64,000 nt of DNA from Tubiluchus corallicola (Eukaryota; Priapulida; Priapulimorpha; Priapulimorphida; Tubiluchidae): assembly GCA_030141605.1 (NCBI GenBank), contig JAQGDQ010000203.1:253001-317000 (forward strand). Reading direction: 5' to 3'. The notes below the pieces were generated by a model, which was not told the origin of the DNA, made no database searches, and saw only the letters and a list, made by a program, of their open reading frames with translations. Shown piece after piece: positions 1 through 14,000 of this stretch (positions are counted from its first letter, which is position 1; the number at the start of each line of letters is the position of its first letter). Both the position numbers and the translations under genes were made by a program.

Positions 1-511
1 TCGGAGCGCTTGAAGCGCCATTATTAATGAATATTGATGCTGTAAGTTAACATGATTGTTTCGTATGAAAGGTCCAGGTGCTACTTGGAGTAAGCCAAGG
101 TCATTTTTCTTACAATCTTGACAAGATCATAAGATGGGCACATTTACTTTGACGCCTAATAAAACTCATTCTATATTTGTCTGAGAAATTTTACTATCCT
201 TTCATTCTTTTCGCTTTTCATTCCTGGTCTAGGCCTTGGATAAACTTATTGTGAAAATGCAGTTAAACTCTTGCTAAAAGATTAAAAAATTCTTTTGCAA
301 AACGTCTCTTGTATCTATTGCACATCAGAAACGATTCTGTTAAACTCAAACCATGTCGAATTGACGATGTTTAATATTTTATTCTGTGGTATTTGTAAAG
401 TTTTCGAATGCTCCTTTATGATGGCTGCTAGCTTGCATTTTGCTGAAAAGTGTTTTAATTTGACATAAATTTTCACGGACATGAGTCTTGTGTGTGAGTC
501 TTTGAGCCAGT

Positions 512-786
512 GAATAACTCGGTGAGTCAGTCGGCAAGTGAACATAAAACTGCAAGGGCTCACATTAACAGCAAACACTAGGTCCTTATGGTCCAGCATC
601 ACCTTATCTGTGTGTCTCAAAAGTAATGTGTACAAGTGAGTAATTAGCACCGATTAACTCACTGAGCATTAATCTAAAAAGTGAGTAACTCAGTGAGTCA
701 ATCAGTTAGTGGACACAAAACTTCAAGAGGCTCACTACACTAATGTAAACGGGTGAGTGGCTCAGTGAGTCAGTTTCTTTGTGGCA
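512..786. repeat. Imperfect repeat with three TGAGTCA motifs
   Basis: Two imperfect copies of a roughly 55-60 bp unit (about 512-566 and 682-742), and a partial third (751-786), share the order 'aactc.gtgagtca', then 'aaaact.caag', then 'ggctcac'. Each carries one exact TGAGTCA heptamer, at 523-529, 694-700 and 766-772. TGAGTCA is the classical AP-1 (bZIP) binding sequence; function here is inference. Confidence 0.5.
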
Positions 787-3239
787 TCATAAAAGCCATG
801 AAATTCATTCTAAATTGAATGTTCAGCAAGAGGTTCACAACACGTCTCCTTTATCGAGCGGTCGTTTCTTGTAAATAATGGACTTTACATATACTGATTA
901 ACAATGAAGGTTTTTACAAGATTTAGTGTTGGCTTTACTAAGTAAGTTCTAGCAGGAGACTGGTTTATTGTTTCAAACCCTGTTCATTACCGTGTTGGCC
1001 AACATGCTGCTGTTGAAAAGATGAAAACGGTCAACCTTTCAACCGAATCAAGTTAGGGAATTCTCTTTGATGATCTGCAATGCAACAGTTGACCTCGTGG
1101 TACAGTGAAATTATTACGAAGAGAAACATAAGGCAAAGCGTAAATATTTTAATATTCTTCATGTGATCTTTTTGACTTTTCTCTCATTTTTCTGCACCTG
1201 TAATCACTCCACACCTGTCTATAGGTAACACTAGCTGAAAGACATCAACCAAGAACAAATTGAATTGCTTTATCAAATACTTGTTGAAAGTCAAGAGGTG
1301 TTTGATTCAAAGATTTTCTATAGACGTTAAAGAATGAGTTTTCCTTGAGACGGTATTACAGTTCATTCAAAGTAAAATCCACAGTTGAACATTACTAGGT
1401 GTTATTCAAAGTTTAATTGATCGATAACTCTAGATTCTAAAGATTCTTACAGCTTGTAAACGCCTATTGCTTATAATCATATGTAAAACAAGGTGTGGCA
1501 CAAAAACTAATCACACCCCTCCAATCATATCCACCCTTGTTTTGCGGGTGCACAGATGTGCCACCAGCTGTGGTCGATAATGAAGATGGACTGATAAATC
1601 TGGTGCTCAAAAATAGATGATTTGATGGATAAGAGAATGTCAAACTAGATTAAATTGGACACGCAACAAGTCAGAGTTTTTAGATTTGTGCACTTGCAGT
1701 ATATAAAAACTGAGCAACTGGTGTTTCTTTCAACAAGTTATGTTTTGCTATATTACAGAATTATGTTTATTTTATTCTTAGCGTTTATTGATCTGATATG
1801 TTTATTTTGCAGATGCTAAAACTGTGCACAGCATTACTAAGTTTTAACTGCTAGGTGGATTTATTTGTTATTTTCTTTCCGTAATTGCAAAATATTTTTC
1901 GAATTTTTGATGTTATTTTATTCTGCAGTATAAAAATAAGATAAACTGCTATTTCTTTGATGTTTTCTACCAGTCTGGCTTGTCGGAATTAAGAAAAAGT
2001 TATGTAATATGGCAAAATAAGACGTGATTTATTTCGTAATATTCCAGTTTTTCTAAAAAAAAAGTTAATTATAACAATGTGGTTGAATTATCCGAGCAAT
2101 TTTTATAGAATTCAGCATTAGCATACACGTTTTACATCTTTTTATGGCAGAAAGCTGGTGTATGTTACCTGATTTTAACATTCTCTTATGTAATATCTAT
2201 GCGCATCTATGAAATACGTTGTTATTTTTGTACGTTTAATGGAAACTTTGGCATTATACGTAAATACCAGTTATAAAATAAAGTTTACGTGTTTCCAGGG
2301 CGAGCACGATCTTTGTTTTGAACATGTTTTTCCAAAGTTTGTTTCGGGTCGTCCAATGACTACATTTACAAGATTTAGAACACGAATTTTTTAATGAGTT
2401 ATTCTTTGTCCCTTTGTATCAACGTGGCTACAAAGCTGCATATGTTCTTTGGTTTCCACATGTCATTAGAATAATGTGCTCTTCGCCCTTGCCACGTATT
2501 GGGCTGAATTTCGTCAATTGCTGTCAACATTTTTATCTTCGCCATCTGACTTTTTTCTCCTAACTTTAGAGTTGTAGAGTTATTTTCACATCTGATTGAA
2601 ACTGTATAGTAAGAGTTGCTGTGATTCGTCTAAACGTTTTTATAAACGACTGCACAGTCAAAGCATCACATCATTTTTGTATACAGTTATTTTTTTGCTA
2701 ACTTTTCATCTTATCATGCGTGCTACTGCATGTCTACTCGTGTGCATTACCTGTGAAAGCTTTTCATTTTACTCCTTGATAATGTACAGATAGCCATGCA
2801 CCTGGTTACACACCTGTCCCACAGGATTTTGAATGGCAGACCACCTCTGTCTGGTTTGACTATAAGAATAATGTGCCACTCTGACACTATTGCAAGCTTT
2901 TGAGTATTTAGGTTCAAGACTTTCTTATGCTGATATTCAGAATGTTTTTTACACAGTATTAAATTGAGGTTATTCTAAATCGTATGTGTTTTACATTGTT
3001 AGATTATTAAATCTATATATTTATAATCATAAAATTTAGATTTCAAACTAGTTGACAATGTTTCTGATGTGGTCAGAAACTGAAGATTTTGCAAACAATA
3101 CAGTCAGTAGTTACAGAATTGGGCATTGAAAAGACACCAGCCTCTTCTTTTAAAGTTCTAACATTATTTTATTGAATTCAGTTTGCTTGAATGCATAGGA
3201 ACTGCACTTCATAATGAAATGGCAACTTGTAACATTTTA

Positions 3240-3930
3240 ACCTGTGACCCAGGAGTCAGAGGTCCACCAATTTTGGCATAACTGATACCATTCAGTTTAT
3301 CTCTTTGAGACATTTCATTTGATATACTACATCATACTATTCCTAGACACCCAATGTATTCCTGTTCCTGACCCCCATTTTTCAGTTTTTGCCTCCTAGC
3401 GGAAAATTTCCCATCCCTCTAAGTGCCCCATATTCTGCCATACCCAGGAACTTGGCAACACCTAACCATATACCAGATATTATGGCCCCAGCTCAAAAAC
3501 TGTCGGAGAAGATAGATCCTAAAGAAAAATAAATGAAGACCCACCCGCTCCATGACCTTTGACCCAGCAACTCCGGTCACATGTATACATAGTTCCCTTT
3601 GCCCAGAGAGTGTACCCTGTGAATTTGGTGTTCCTGCCCCTAAGCATGTAAAAGGACACCAAATGGCAGCCCCAAATTTTGCATTGTGGCCCTTCCCTCG
3701 GGCGTTTATAGCTTGTCAGCTTTTTGAAACCCCAGTTCCATATCTACCCCACAGTACCCAAATACTTGTGAAAAAGAATTGCAAAAAACCGAAAGCCCTA
3801 AGAGGAATTATGTCTTAAAGGAAAAACTGACCGATGCCTACTGCCCTTTCCCCTTGACCAAAGGTCAGTGGTTCCCTGCCCAGAGCTACCAAACCTGTGA
3901 GTTTGGTGACCCTATCTAACAAAGGTTTAA
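3240..3930. repeat. GC-richer repeat block with internal copies
   Basis: This block is richer in C and G than its surroundings. It contains two similar modules, about 3551-3660 and 3838-3930. Both share a TGACC/GGTCA-bearing start, then 'gcccagag', then 'cctgtga.tttggtg'. A related 'cctgtgaccc' stretch occurs near 3240. It looks like a repeat fragment; no family could be named. Confidence 0.35.
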
Positions 3931-4182
3931 GAGTTGTTAAGCATTTAAGTTGCAGAGAATAAATAAGAATAAATAACTCAATGAAAATCAGTAAGATTTT
4001 GCTATAGCTAAATCTTAATAATTATCAGGAACCAATAAAAGCTCAAAATTGATTACAAAAAATAATTAGTTATTTTTTAAATTATTTATTATTATTTATA
4101 TAATTTAAAAATAACTAGTCCAGCAAAACTAATACTTACGAAAGTTGGATTGACTGGTGAGCTATTAACAAGTTTAAGGCGC

Positions 4183-4242
4183 ACCTTGATCACAAGTTAA
4201 TCATCTTGATCACAAGTTGATCACCTTAATCACAAGTCTAGA
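4183..4242. repeat. Three 20-bp tandem units
   Basis: Three consecutive 20-bp units share the core 'ctt(g/a)atcacaagt'. They sit immediately upstream of a tRNA-like stretch at about 4240-4300. Confidence 0.6.
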
Positions 4243-4300
4243 TGTTCTAATGGTCACTGCATTCGACTTATAATCTGAAGGTCCCTGTTTCAATCCTGAC
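4240..4300 (+). repeat. tRNA-like (SINE-type) fragment
   Basis: A B-box-like 'gtttcaatcc' follows an anticodon-arm-like segment with loop 'cttataa'. The cloverleaf does not close well, so a degraded tRNA-derived SINE is more likely than a functional tRNA gene. Confidence 0.3.
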
Positions 4301-6539
4301 TATTTTGCATTACCTTTCGGATAAGTTTGTTTTCAAAAATGTAATAAAGCTGTATAGGTTCATTTTATCATTGTGGATTCTCGTATACTGACACAGTTTG
4401 CAGTTTTATGTGCATAGTGTGCGCTAAACATTTTACATAGACGCTCAAATAAATTTGATTTATCCACCTATTAAAGAAAATTAACGAACTAAGTAACAGC
4501 ACTGTCTCTTAGTTTCTTTAAAGTTTTTAAATCATTGATTTCTATGTAGTGCAATAGTTCAGTTACAAAGCATCTTTCCCTGACTGACTATATTTTTTAT
4601 TACCACTTTTACTCCAATTTGTCTGTTTCTGTACTTCTTTACAGAACAGGAACGTCTTTGTTAATTTTTCTTCTCCAGTTTTCTTATTGGTTTTTCTTCC
4701 GTCTGAAATCGAGTTTGTGTATTTGTCTATTCATTGCCTTCCTCGGGCGGATGAATACAATCACTGTCCATCTCATAACAACCGAACTTATTGTCTAGGG
4801 AAGACTTATCTGGTCTTAATAAAACTTGATCATTTTTGTAAACATTCGATGTGTTTAGACTTGTAGAACACACAATCTTTACCAGAACCTAAGAACTGCA
4901 CTTAGCTGTGCGCTATTAATTATTGTTTCTGTGAAGTAGCTGATATATTTGAAATACCATGGTACTACTAATAGACCTGTTAACATAAAAGTACATCAAT
5001 AATCACTCTGCTATGGAGCCTGTAAAAGGTCGATCAGGAAAATGTGTTAATAATAATTGCCATTATTGTACATAATTGTTGTAGATATTACAGGTTTATT
5101 GTTAAAAGAGTGAGTCTTCTGGTATCTCCAATGAGAAAACTTAAACAGATAATTAAGGTATCTGGTTCAATGATAATTAGATAAACATTGCTCTGCTATG
5201 AGAATAAATCCAATTTGTTGAAGTATAATAAGAAACTGTCAAGTGTTATTAATGGTGTGACTAGTCAGTTGAAGTAGGACTTTTCTTGTACGAATCAACG
5301 TTAAAAACTTTTAAAAGGGATTGTGCGTAGTCATATAAGAGAATCTCAGACCTTTTGCTTACTTTTTAAAAATATAGCTTCCTTACTATTTTCCAGGAAA
5401 TTGCAGTCTGGTGAAGCAAAAAGCTCCGCTTTTGATTGTCGATCTTGATTGGCACCACGCACTTGAAAAATCATCATTCAATTTAAGACAGCCACCCACA
5501 TTGTTAAAACGGGTCACTAAACATGAAGGGTACAAGAGTTTATTTTTACTTTTAATCACCTGTTTTCCAGTTTGTAATAAGCACTACACTGAAACCTGCA
5601 ATAGAATTAAAACGTTTATTAGGTGACAGTGCAGAAAAAAATTCATGGAAGGTTAGTATTTATCTACAAAACAATTTACCTGGTAGCTGTATATCCTGAT
5701 TAAACCCGCGTTTACAGTTAATTCGTCGTGTGAGAATTCCTTAAAGCTAAAATTTATATTTGTATCGTCTATATGTAGCTTTATATCCAGAAATAAAAAG
5801 TAATGGAATGAGGAATTTTACACAAATACTTGTATCTAGAATGCTAGAGGGTTTCATTATCTACTCAAATAAAATATTAATTAAATTTATAGCGTTTCAT
5901 CATAGAGGATTATCCTCGATAATGAACTGTGTTACAGTCCTTCCACAACCATCTTTTAAATAGGTCTTTCCTTTAATTCTGGATCCCGGCATGCATAAAA
6001 AGGTACACTTAACTGTTTGCCATTGTACAAATTAGTAAATTACAGTCACATTAGAATTAAATTGACAATGTTAAGAGACTTGGGAAGTCTTCCCTATTGC
6101 ATTACATTGCCGTTAGCGCGTTTAGATTGACACTGGATAAGTGCACGTTTAATGAGTTCACATTCTTTGACCAGTTTCTAAAGGAGGACCACCTTGCATG
6201 AAAACCCACTCCGTCATCATCTTTGCGTCTCCTGCCGCCCACAGTTCTACATTCCTGCATGAAACGTGTGATAATAAATTACCTCTCAGCACATCACGTA
6301 TAGTTGTTGCAGTAAAGATATAAATTTTATAGTTTTAATAACAATGACAACATCATGTTACATCAGCAACAACAACAACAATCTTTATGCATTTATTTCA
6401 ACAGATAACATGTCTGTTACACTTAAGGCTTTTATCACTCACACACAGAAAATAAAACCTTATTAACCCTTACTAATCCTTTTATGCTTATTAACATACA
6501 CTAGACAGGGCAACAGCAAGTATAACTTTTAAAATTCGT

Positions 6540-6620
6540 TGATTTGATTAGCTGCAGTATCGAACCCACAACCTTCCAGCTGGAAAACATGCACATTTCT
6601 ACTAGATTTAACTTTTACCT
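6540..6620 (-). repeat. tRNA-like (SINE-type) fragment, minus strand
   Basis: Read on the minus strand, there is a B-box-like 'gggttcgatac' about 45 bases downstream of an A-box-like 'tagtagaaat'. No acceptor stem is evident. A tRNA-derived SINE remnant is the simplest reading. Confidence 0.3.
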
Positions 6621-7104
6621 AACCAACATTTCAGCTTCCTCCTTGATTATCCAACTTGTTGGTGCCAGAACTTAGTCCACTCACCGCAGGTGTGGGCCAT
6701 TTGAAGTCATATACCCAGGCCCTGAATAACGCTTTTGATTAAATACATTTTAGCCACAAGTACAACACGTAACAAACCTTTTTATTATTATGTAGAACGT
6801 ATTTCAGACTACAGTAATCATGTTCTGCTGGTTTGACACTTTACTGGTTACAAATAGTATTGAAATTTTAGTTGCAACTGCAAGTACATCGAGGTTACCA
6901 GTCTTGGGCACTCATGTGATGATTTTTAAATGATTGATTTTTTAATAACACGAGTATTATATTGTTTTGCTATGTGATACAGAGCTATATATTTTATATA
7001 AAATGATAAACAAAGTCGGTGCCACCAGTCACTTCAAAGAAGTTCAATAAACGTCTGTAAAACTGCTTAATGTTTAAATACTACTTATTTTAAGTTTTTC
7101 CATG

Positions 7105-7190
7105 AAGTAGCTGTAATCGAAAGCAGTTTTGTGATACCTGGCGACACCTGGCTCAAATCCAGGCAGTATCAAACTTTTTATGTATTTCGA
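7105..7190 (+). repeat. tRNA-like (SINE-type) fragment
   Basis: A 'gtagctgtaatcgaaagcag' D-arm-like start is followed by 'ctggctcaaatccaggcag', whose B-box-like loop is flanked by a pairing stem (ctgg/ccag). No complete cloverleaf was seen; probably a SINE remnant. Confidence 0.3.
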
Positions 7191-10100
7191 AAATTTGTCA
7201 ATGTGTCTGTTTAATTACTTTAAATTGCTTTAATCATAAAAGTCTTAATGATAATGCGGCGCACCATAATTATCGGTAGTAATTGTAATATATATTTTGT
7301 ATTTTTTCTAAAACACGATTACAAGAGTTTTAGTGCTTGAAGCAAGTTTTTCGTAGTTACTGTGGAAAATCCGCTTTTTAGACTAGTTTTTCTCCCGGGT
7401 TGTTTTTTTCCATTTTGTTTGGGTAAAGCTGGTCCGCGTTACCATAATACAGGTTTGTATAACTTTTACGCCTGCAGTCAGATGTGATGTGTTTTTATGT
7501 ACGAGGTTTATGTAAATGACAAAAGCCAGGTTTTAGACGCCTCTAATCTCGAATAGAGGGTAGCTGCTGTGTGTGAACCCAACGTTAGACTTGTTAAGAG
7601 GCAAGTTTACTGTCTGCCGAATCATGACTGATTGCATAGGAAATTCCACGGGTATTGAAAAATTAACTACAGTATTGTCAGTTTAAAGGAACGAAAATTG
7701 TCAAGCTGTCAGAGTTATGAAAACAGTTTCGGTCTCGTCTAGAAGACTTTGTCCTGTGCTCATATAACGACCGCTATCGTGTACAGTCCAGTCAACTTGG
7801 CTAAACAAAGCTACTTAGTGGGGTGGACAGGTGAAAATGTTGAATATAAATCCAGAAATATTGCTTTCTTGTAACTCGTTTAGTGATAGGAGTACTAGTT
7901 CTTTACAAACGTGTAAGGCTCTAGTTAAAAAAGAAATTTTCTGGTAGAGAATGCCGAAGATAAAAGGCCCGAGTGAAATACTGGATTTATAAATGCAGTT
8001 ATTCTCTATTTAGGAATGTCCAGTGTAAAAGTACAAGAAACAGCAAAAAATGACTACTGTGAGCAAATTGTTCCTTTTAAGAACAAATCACGAGACATCC
8101 TGAGACAATCTTCCCTTAAATTGTAATTTAATTATTTTTTAGACAATTTTATCCGACTTGTGCCCATACGTAATGTATTTGTATCAATAGAAAACGTTTC
8201 TGAATAAGTCTATTTAATTTATGCTTACTTTGTTTAGTCTGTACATGTGAAGTTTAAATAATAACTTGGCTGAAGTAGTTTTGCTAAATAAAATACATTT
8301 TTTGGAGAGCTTTTACTGGTTGAAAGCTGTTCAAGCAAAGTTTTGATTGGTTTACACGAATAATAGGATGAATACATTAGTGCTGGGAGCATTGTACCTA
8401 AACCTTTGATTGTACACGATAAGAGTTTTAAACTCTCTTGTCCAGTCGCACTTATAACTAACAAAGCCAGACAGGTAGTCCATTAAGCACCGTCCACACA
8501 CCTACAACACCTAAGCTTACCTCACCTGACGACTAATTAGTAATATTGGTCATGACAGGTAAGGTGAATGAGTTCCTAATACGTAGCTAATTGTTGATCA
8601 CTTGCAGAATAGGATATTAGATAGTGTTTGTTTTTCATAATTATTCCTGTTGAATCATTGTTTTCAGTTGTCTTGCGTTGTTTGATTTAGATCAAGTAGG
8701 AATTTCAGTGTAGGCAATTAGGTAAATTATAATTATGTACATCATTGTTAATTAACCCACCAAATGATGTTGATTTTTTCATATCGCGTGCGTTTCGGCA
8801 ACTAGCACTACTGTGTATTTGAGTTTATCTTACAAAACTTACACAATATTTATAGGCCTATAATTTATAGAATAACATTATACTTTTGCGATATTGAGTT
8901 ATTCGAACTCAAGCAGCGCTGAGACAGCGAACTATTTAATTTCACTATTAACGCATATATAGTGAATAAATTTGACCTTTGATTTGTAAATTCTATAATT
9001 GTAATGATTTTGTTACTGAGATAAAAGTTTAGCAACACTAAATAATTGTAGTTACAGCAGTTTTGTTTACTGTATGTATGTTACAATTTAATAAAATAAG
9101 TCAAGCATTTATTATGTCAAAAATATTTACAACTTCTTTGTTAGTACTGCTATATTGCCTGAAGTCATTTTCTCAGCAACTGATTTCATGTGTGATAGTA
9201 GAAAGTGTTGTGGTGTTTTATTTAATCATTTACTCTTCATTGCGTTTACATAAACACTGCTGAGTCAGTTGTGGACAGTAATGCCATAAAGTATGTTGAT
9301 CTGTTTTCATGTTTCTCTCCGTCTCTCCCCTTTCCCTCCCTCCCCCCCCTCTCTCTCTCTTTCCTCCCCTATTTTCATTTACAAAGTGCATATATCAAAT
9401 AGCGCTATTTGATATCAGACGTCAATCTGCCTCTAGTAAACAAACACCTTTTTCTGTTGACTTGCTCTGTTGGGAAGTTTGCTTACTTCGTTTCCATGGC
9501 AACTAATAGCGCGGTTAGTGATAGGAAAAGGTTTCATTATTTACTGGATCGATTGTTCATGCATCTGTATTATTGCTTCTGATCAATACAATTCAATTAA
9601 TAACTGTTCCTGCTGCAGTTCTTATAATCAATCAGCTCAAAACTAAGCAAGAATTATTGGGCGATTAATCCACATTCAATTATGTACCCATTTGGTATGT
9701 CCAAAGTTTCTAGAGATTGTCAGGTTTACCTTGTCAAGGAAAAAAGCAAGAAAAATAACTTTCTCATAATAAAAGGCAATAATAATATGACTCATTTATA
9801 GTTTATGAATGTTAAGTGATTTTTAGAATTCAAAAAGATAATTTAAACAGTGCAACTGTGCATTTAAGTTCTGCTTTTTTCTGAACAAAAATAAATTAAT
9901 ATTTTTAATAAATAATTTCATATAGTCACTAAAACAAGTGGCATCGTAACTATGTACTTTTTTATCAAAGGTACCTACATCAAAGGTGCTATACACATTT
10001 TGTTTGTCACTTGTAGGCTTACATGTGTGCAATTTCCTAATAAAATGTAGCTTAGGTCTGTTTGGTTTATTAGCTCTCATGCATTTTTAAGTGCACATGT

Positions 10101-10878
10101 TGATTGCTTTCCATTCTGCTATAGAGGTATAAAGTCTATAATAGACTTTTTTATATTTCTTTAATTCTACAGACCTTGGTGCAAGCTAGCTGGGAACTTG
10201 GGGCCCATCATAATTGTTCTCAGTTGGGCCCCACATCTCCTAAGCCCGGCCTTGTTTATTATATCATTATTGCTTTCATATATCTGCAACTTTTTCTTTT
10301 TTCTAAATACAGCATTTCAGTTTTTACTGTAACTATGTTGCTCCTTACACTGACCGTGGGCTATTTATCAACCAAAACACACTAGACCTTTATATTAAAT
10401 TTCTGTTACTCTGTGGTTATATCACAATTTGGCCCTTTCTTTTTCTCATTACAGAAAAAAGGGAGTTGATAAATTTGAAGGCCACTTTGGGCCTATCAGT
10501 ATTCACCAGATGTTACATTCACAATCAGAAGTGTGAACTTCTGTTGAATTTTCTGTTTTTCCTTACCCATCTTTGAAATAAGTTTTCAACTAGCCATAAT
10601 TTATGGGCTGTAGGGATTGTTGAATTAAATCAATTATTTATTTCAGGTTTCCAACAGGTTATATAAATAGAATTAGCAAAACACTCCTATATCTTCACCT
10701 GCCAGAGATGCAGTGTAGTTCTTCAGTTGGCCATGCTACCACGTGGAGCCTGTCATATCCTGTTTATACACAGAATCCAGAAAATAATGAAAAGTGACAC
10801 AAACTTTAGGTACTAACGGGAGTGGTCTTAGCAGACCTCCTTGAAGGACCTCGACTCATCATTTTTGTTTTTTCGCAG

Positions 10879-11019
10879 GTTGGCGAAGATGACTGCAGAC
10901 AGGATTTACAATTGAATTTTGTGCTTGAACTTTTACCGGGCCTCGGGGCAAGGCCGGTCAGCCACTTTCTGCAATCTCACACTTGAGTTTAAGCATTGAA
11001 ACTCAATGCGGTAAAAGTG
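10879..11019 (+). other. RAB23: Probable 5' UTR part of RAB23 first coding exon
   Basis: A pyrimidine tract ending in 'tttcgcag' (AG at 10877-10878) precedes this stretch, suggesting an upstream non-coding exon joins here. It contains a short upstream ATG reading frame (from 10889) and a GC-rich near-palindrome at 10935-10958 that could form a hairpin ahead of the start codon. Confidence 0.45.
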
Positions 11020-14000
11020 ATGAGGGAGGAAGAGATAGAGACTGCCATTAAGGTTTGGTTCACTTAACAGACAATCTTTTTTTTCTGTTTAATGCTTATT
11101 CCCCCTTGCCTCCTTGGGGCAGTCTTATCATTGCAGATATATTCTTTTTTAATTTTATAGTTTTCCTTTTTCTGCACCTGTTATGATGGCACTGTAAAAC
11201 ATTAACACTGTTAAAAAACTTTGCTTTCCAGCCTTAAAATTTTATATGAATCCCTATAGCCAAGGATGCTACCATGTGCATATCTCATTAATAACTGGCA
11301 AAAAGTTTATGATTTTCAGCAAGGTTATAATTTTCAACAGCATTGAACTAAACTTTTCTCCTCAATTTCTCTTTTGGCCTGTTAGAGGTGTAGTGAATTA
11401 TAATGAATTCTGTCGTAAATTTCAGCTATGATTATCATAAAACAGTTGATGGAGAGCCAAGCATTACTTTTATCCTTCATTGGCCATTATTGACACAATT
11501 TTAGAACTGTGTAAGAGGATCCATTCTAAACACATCATTGACACAAAATAAAATTACTAATGTGATCTGAATTTGTTAGCGCTACAGCCTACAGGAAATA
11601 GGGGCCATTTGCCATTTCCATACAATGTGCTATATTTACTAGCTGAATAACCATGAAGTGCAGTGGACAATAGGGGAGTAAAATCATAAATGTGTTATTC
11701 ATGCTTCTTGTTCATGCTCAAAAGTAATGTTGTTACAGTTAATGTAGAAGTGCATAGATTTTACTAATGCTGCAATTTATTATTTAAAGTGCTATAATGG
11801 CATTATTAACTGCGGAATTGATTAAGTTTGATAATCACTGAGTTGCCAAAAGCTGTGACCAGCCATTGAATGCTTGTGCTATTCTCATAAATTAAAAATG
11901 TTAATGTGCAGATTGCATGTGTGCTATTGAAATAGAAGTATGAGTTCAAAGTGAATAAAAACTCTTTGTATTTGCAATAATTTGTGTTGCTCAATAAAAA
12001 GTGAATGACTCATTTTTATCCATATGAGTAATTTGTTTGTCTTCCACTAGGTGGTAATAGTAGGCAACGGTGCTGTAGGAAAATCATCTATGATACAGAG
12101 GTACTGCAAAGGCATTTTCACCAAGGAGTACAAGAAGACTATAGGTGTTGACTTTTTGGAAAAACAATTTCAGTAAGTGCTTTGTTTAACTGAGGTAACT
12201 CAGTTACTACAAGACCTATTGCAGAGTCTTTGTTGATAAAAAGTGTGCTTTAAAGTTTCTTTTAGGTCAACCATCCGTCTAACTCACATACTTCTAGTTG
12301 CAACAACTTGTAACAATATACCAGAATATCCAACAGTTGATCATGTTTTATTAAGTAGTTTTCTTGTAATTAAAGTCTTCTTGAAAAAGTGGACATCTGT
12401 CAGCTTGATGACTGTTGCAGAATTAACGGGGAAGATGTGCGGCTAATGTTATGGGATACAGCCGGTCAAGAAGAATTTGATGCAATAACAAAGGCATATT
12501 ACAGAGGCAAGTACCTTTCAAAGTTGCAAGCTTCTTGACTGCTTCACAGTTTTTATCACTATATGGCAATTGGGTGTGTATGGAAATCACAAACATATCA
12601 TAAACTAAATTTGCAAGCATGGTTAAAGCACCTTGCTTTAGTATGTAAACTTTAGGTATAATGCACATTATAAATGTGCAAGAAGAAAGTTTTTAACATT
12701 TTTATACAGTTTGGCACTCTGAAGCTGGAGTTCTAATGATTGTGGTAGGATTGGGACCTTGGTGTATCAGTCACATGCGGATATGAATACCACGTAAACA
12801 GCCATAAACAAACTCCTCAACAGTATAAACAGCCATAATTAAGCCGGCAGTAGCAAGTATCAAACCCTAGTGGTTACCTATCCATTTTCTGATTAAGCTT
12901 GACATTACTTAATTTCAGTTACTAAGTATGCACTGTTAACTCACTCAAAATTTTGGCTGTTGTCTGGATAGGTCTTAGCTTGTGTTTGTGTTCAAATTTG
13001 TAGTTTTCTACAAAGATTTAATTTCTTTTAGAAACTAAAGTTATTTGTTTAAATCAATTTTAAATCTGTACAGTAATGTGCCTGCAGTCTCGCATTTTGT
13101 TTTATAAAACTGACAGGCAAATAAGTATATTGTGTTTTTACTTTGCACTAAGCTAATTTCCATTTGTTTTGTGTTGGTCTTCGATGTTGATTATCTACAT
13201 GCAAGAAAACAGTTTGTTACCTTATTTGTGGGACACGTATGTCCAGCCTTCCGCGCTTCACGGTCGTCCTCTTTTCTTCCCTAAATTGCATTTATCTGCC
13301 GTGTTGTAATTTGCATATATTTTCCTTGACAAGCAAAATGACAGGTTAGACAAATTCATTCATTGTTCTGTAATAAAAGTTACTAGTTTTTCTAATTATT
13401 GGTTAGAAATTTCATCATGCCAGTTTGTTAGTGAAGTGAAACTATGTTACAGATAAACAAGTACGTGATATGGGGGGAAATTCTACTGTGAGTTGATCGG
13501 GGTGGGCAAATAAAATTTGTGTCTCTGCTGCTATGTAATTGATATTTCTTGAATGACATTGCCTGATTGAAACATAATTAATGATCTTCTATTAAACCTT
13601 GAATTAATATACTTCGTTGTACCATAATTAATCCATCGTTTGTTGAAGAATGGGGCATAGAAATAATTATGACTCCTATCTCAACTGCTTTCTACTCCTA
13701 TCTTTAGTCACATTGTTGTTGTTATACCATTTCAGGTGCTCAAGCTTGTGTTCTAGCTTTCTCTACTGTAGACAGAAGTTCTTTTGATGCAATAGAAAAA
13801 TGGAAAAAGAAAGTGAGCATTTTAGAATAATTAGATAAATATACATAAAGCAAATTACTGATCGTAAGTGATTCGCTTAGATACTACTTCTTTTTTGCTG
13901 TTCCTCCATATTTGTTAAACATTGAATGTTGACAAAGTGTTGGATACAAAACATTGTAGAGGAGCTTCAGAGGAGCTAAATGCACAATACTTGTTGTGAT

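Larger units (their letters stand above)
1..10878. other. Upstream intergenic region, no supported gene
   Basis: I found no exon with a convincing protein match on either strand. Open frames here are short, lack family resemblance and lie in AT-rich DNA. The stretch contains a TGAGTCA-rich repeat (512-786), a GC-richer repeat block (3240-3930), three 20-bp tandem units (4183-4242), scattered tRNA-like B-box fragments (about 4240, 6560 and 7150), and a pyrimidine-rich run (about 9320-9370). Non-coding 5' exons or the promoter of RAB23 may lie here, since the first coding exon of that gene is preceded by a splice acceptor at 10877-10878. Confidence 0.5.

Noticed and set aside
4240-4300. Functional tRNA-Ile (UAU) gene
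   Set aside because: The loop looks like one, but the anticodon stem mispairs and no acceptor stem closes; treated as SINE-like.
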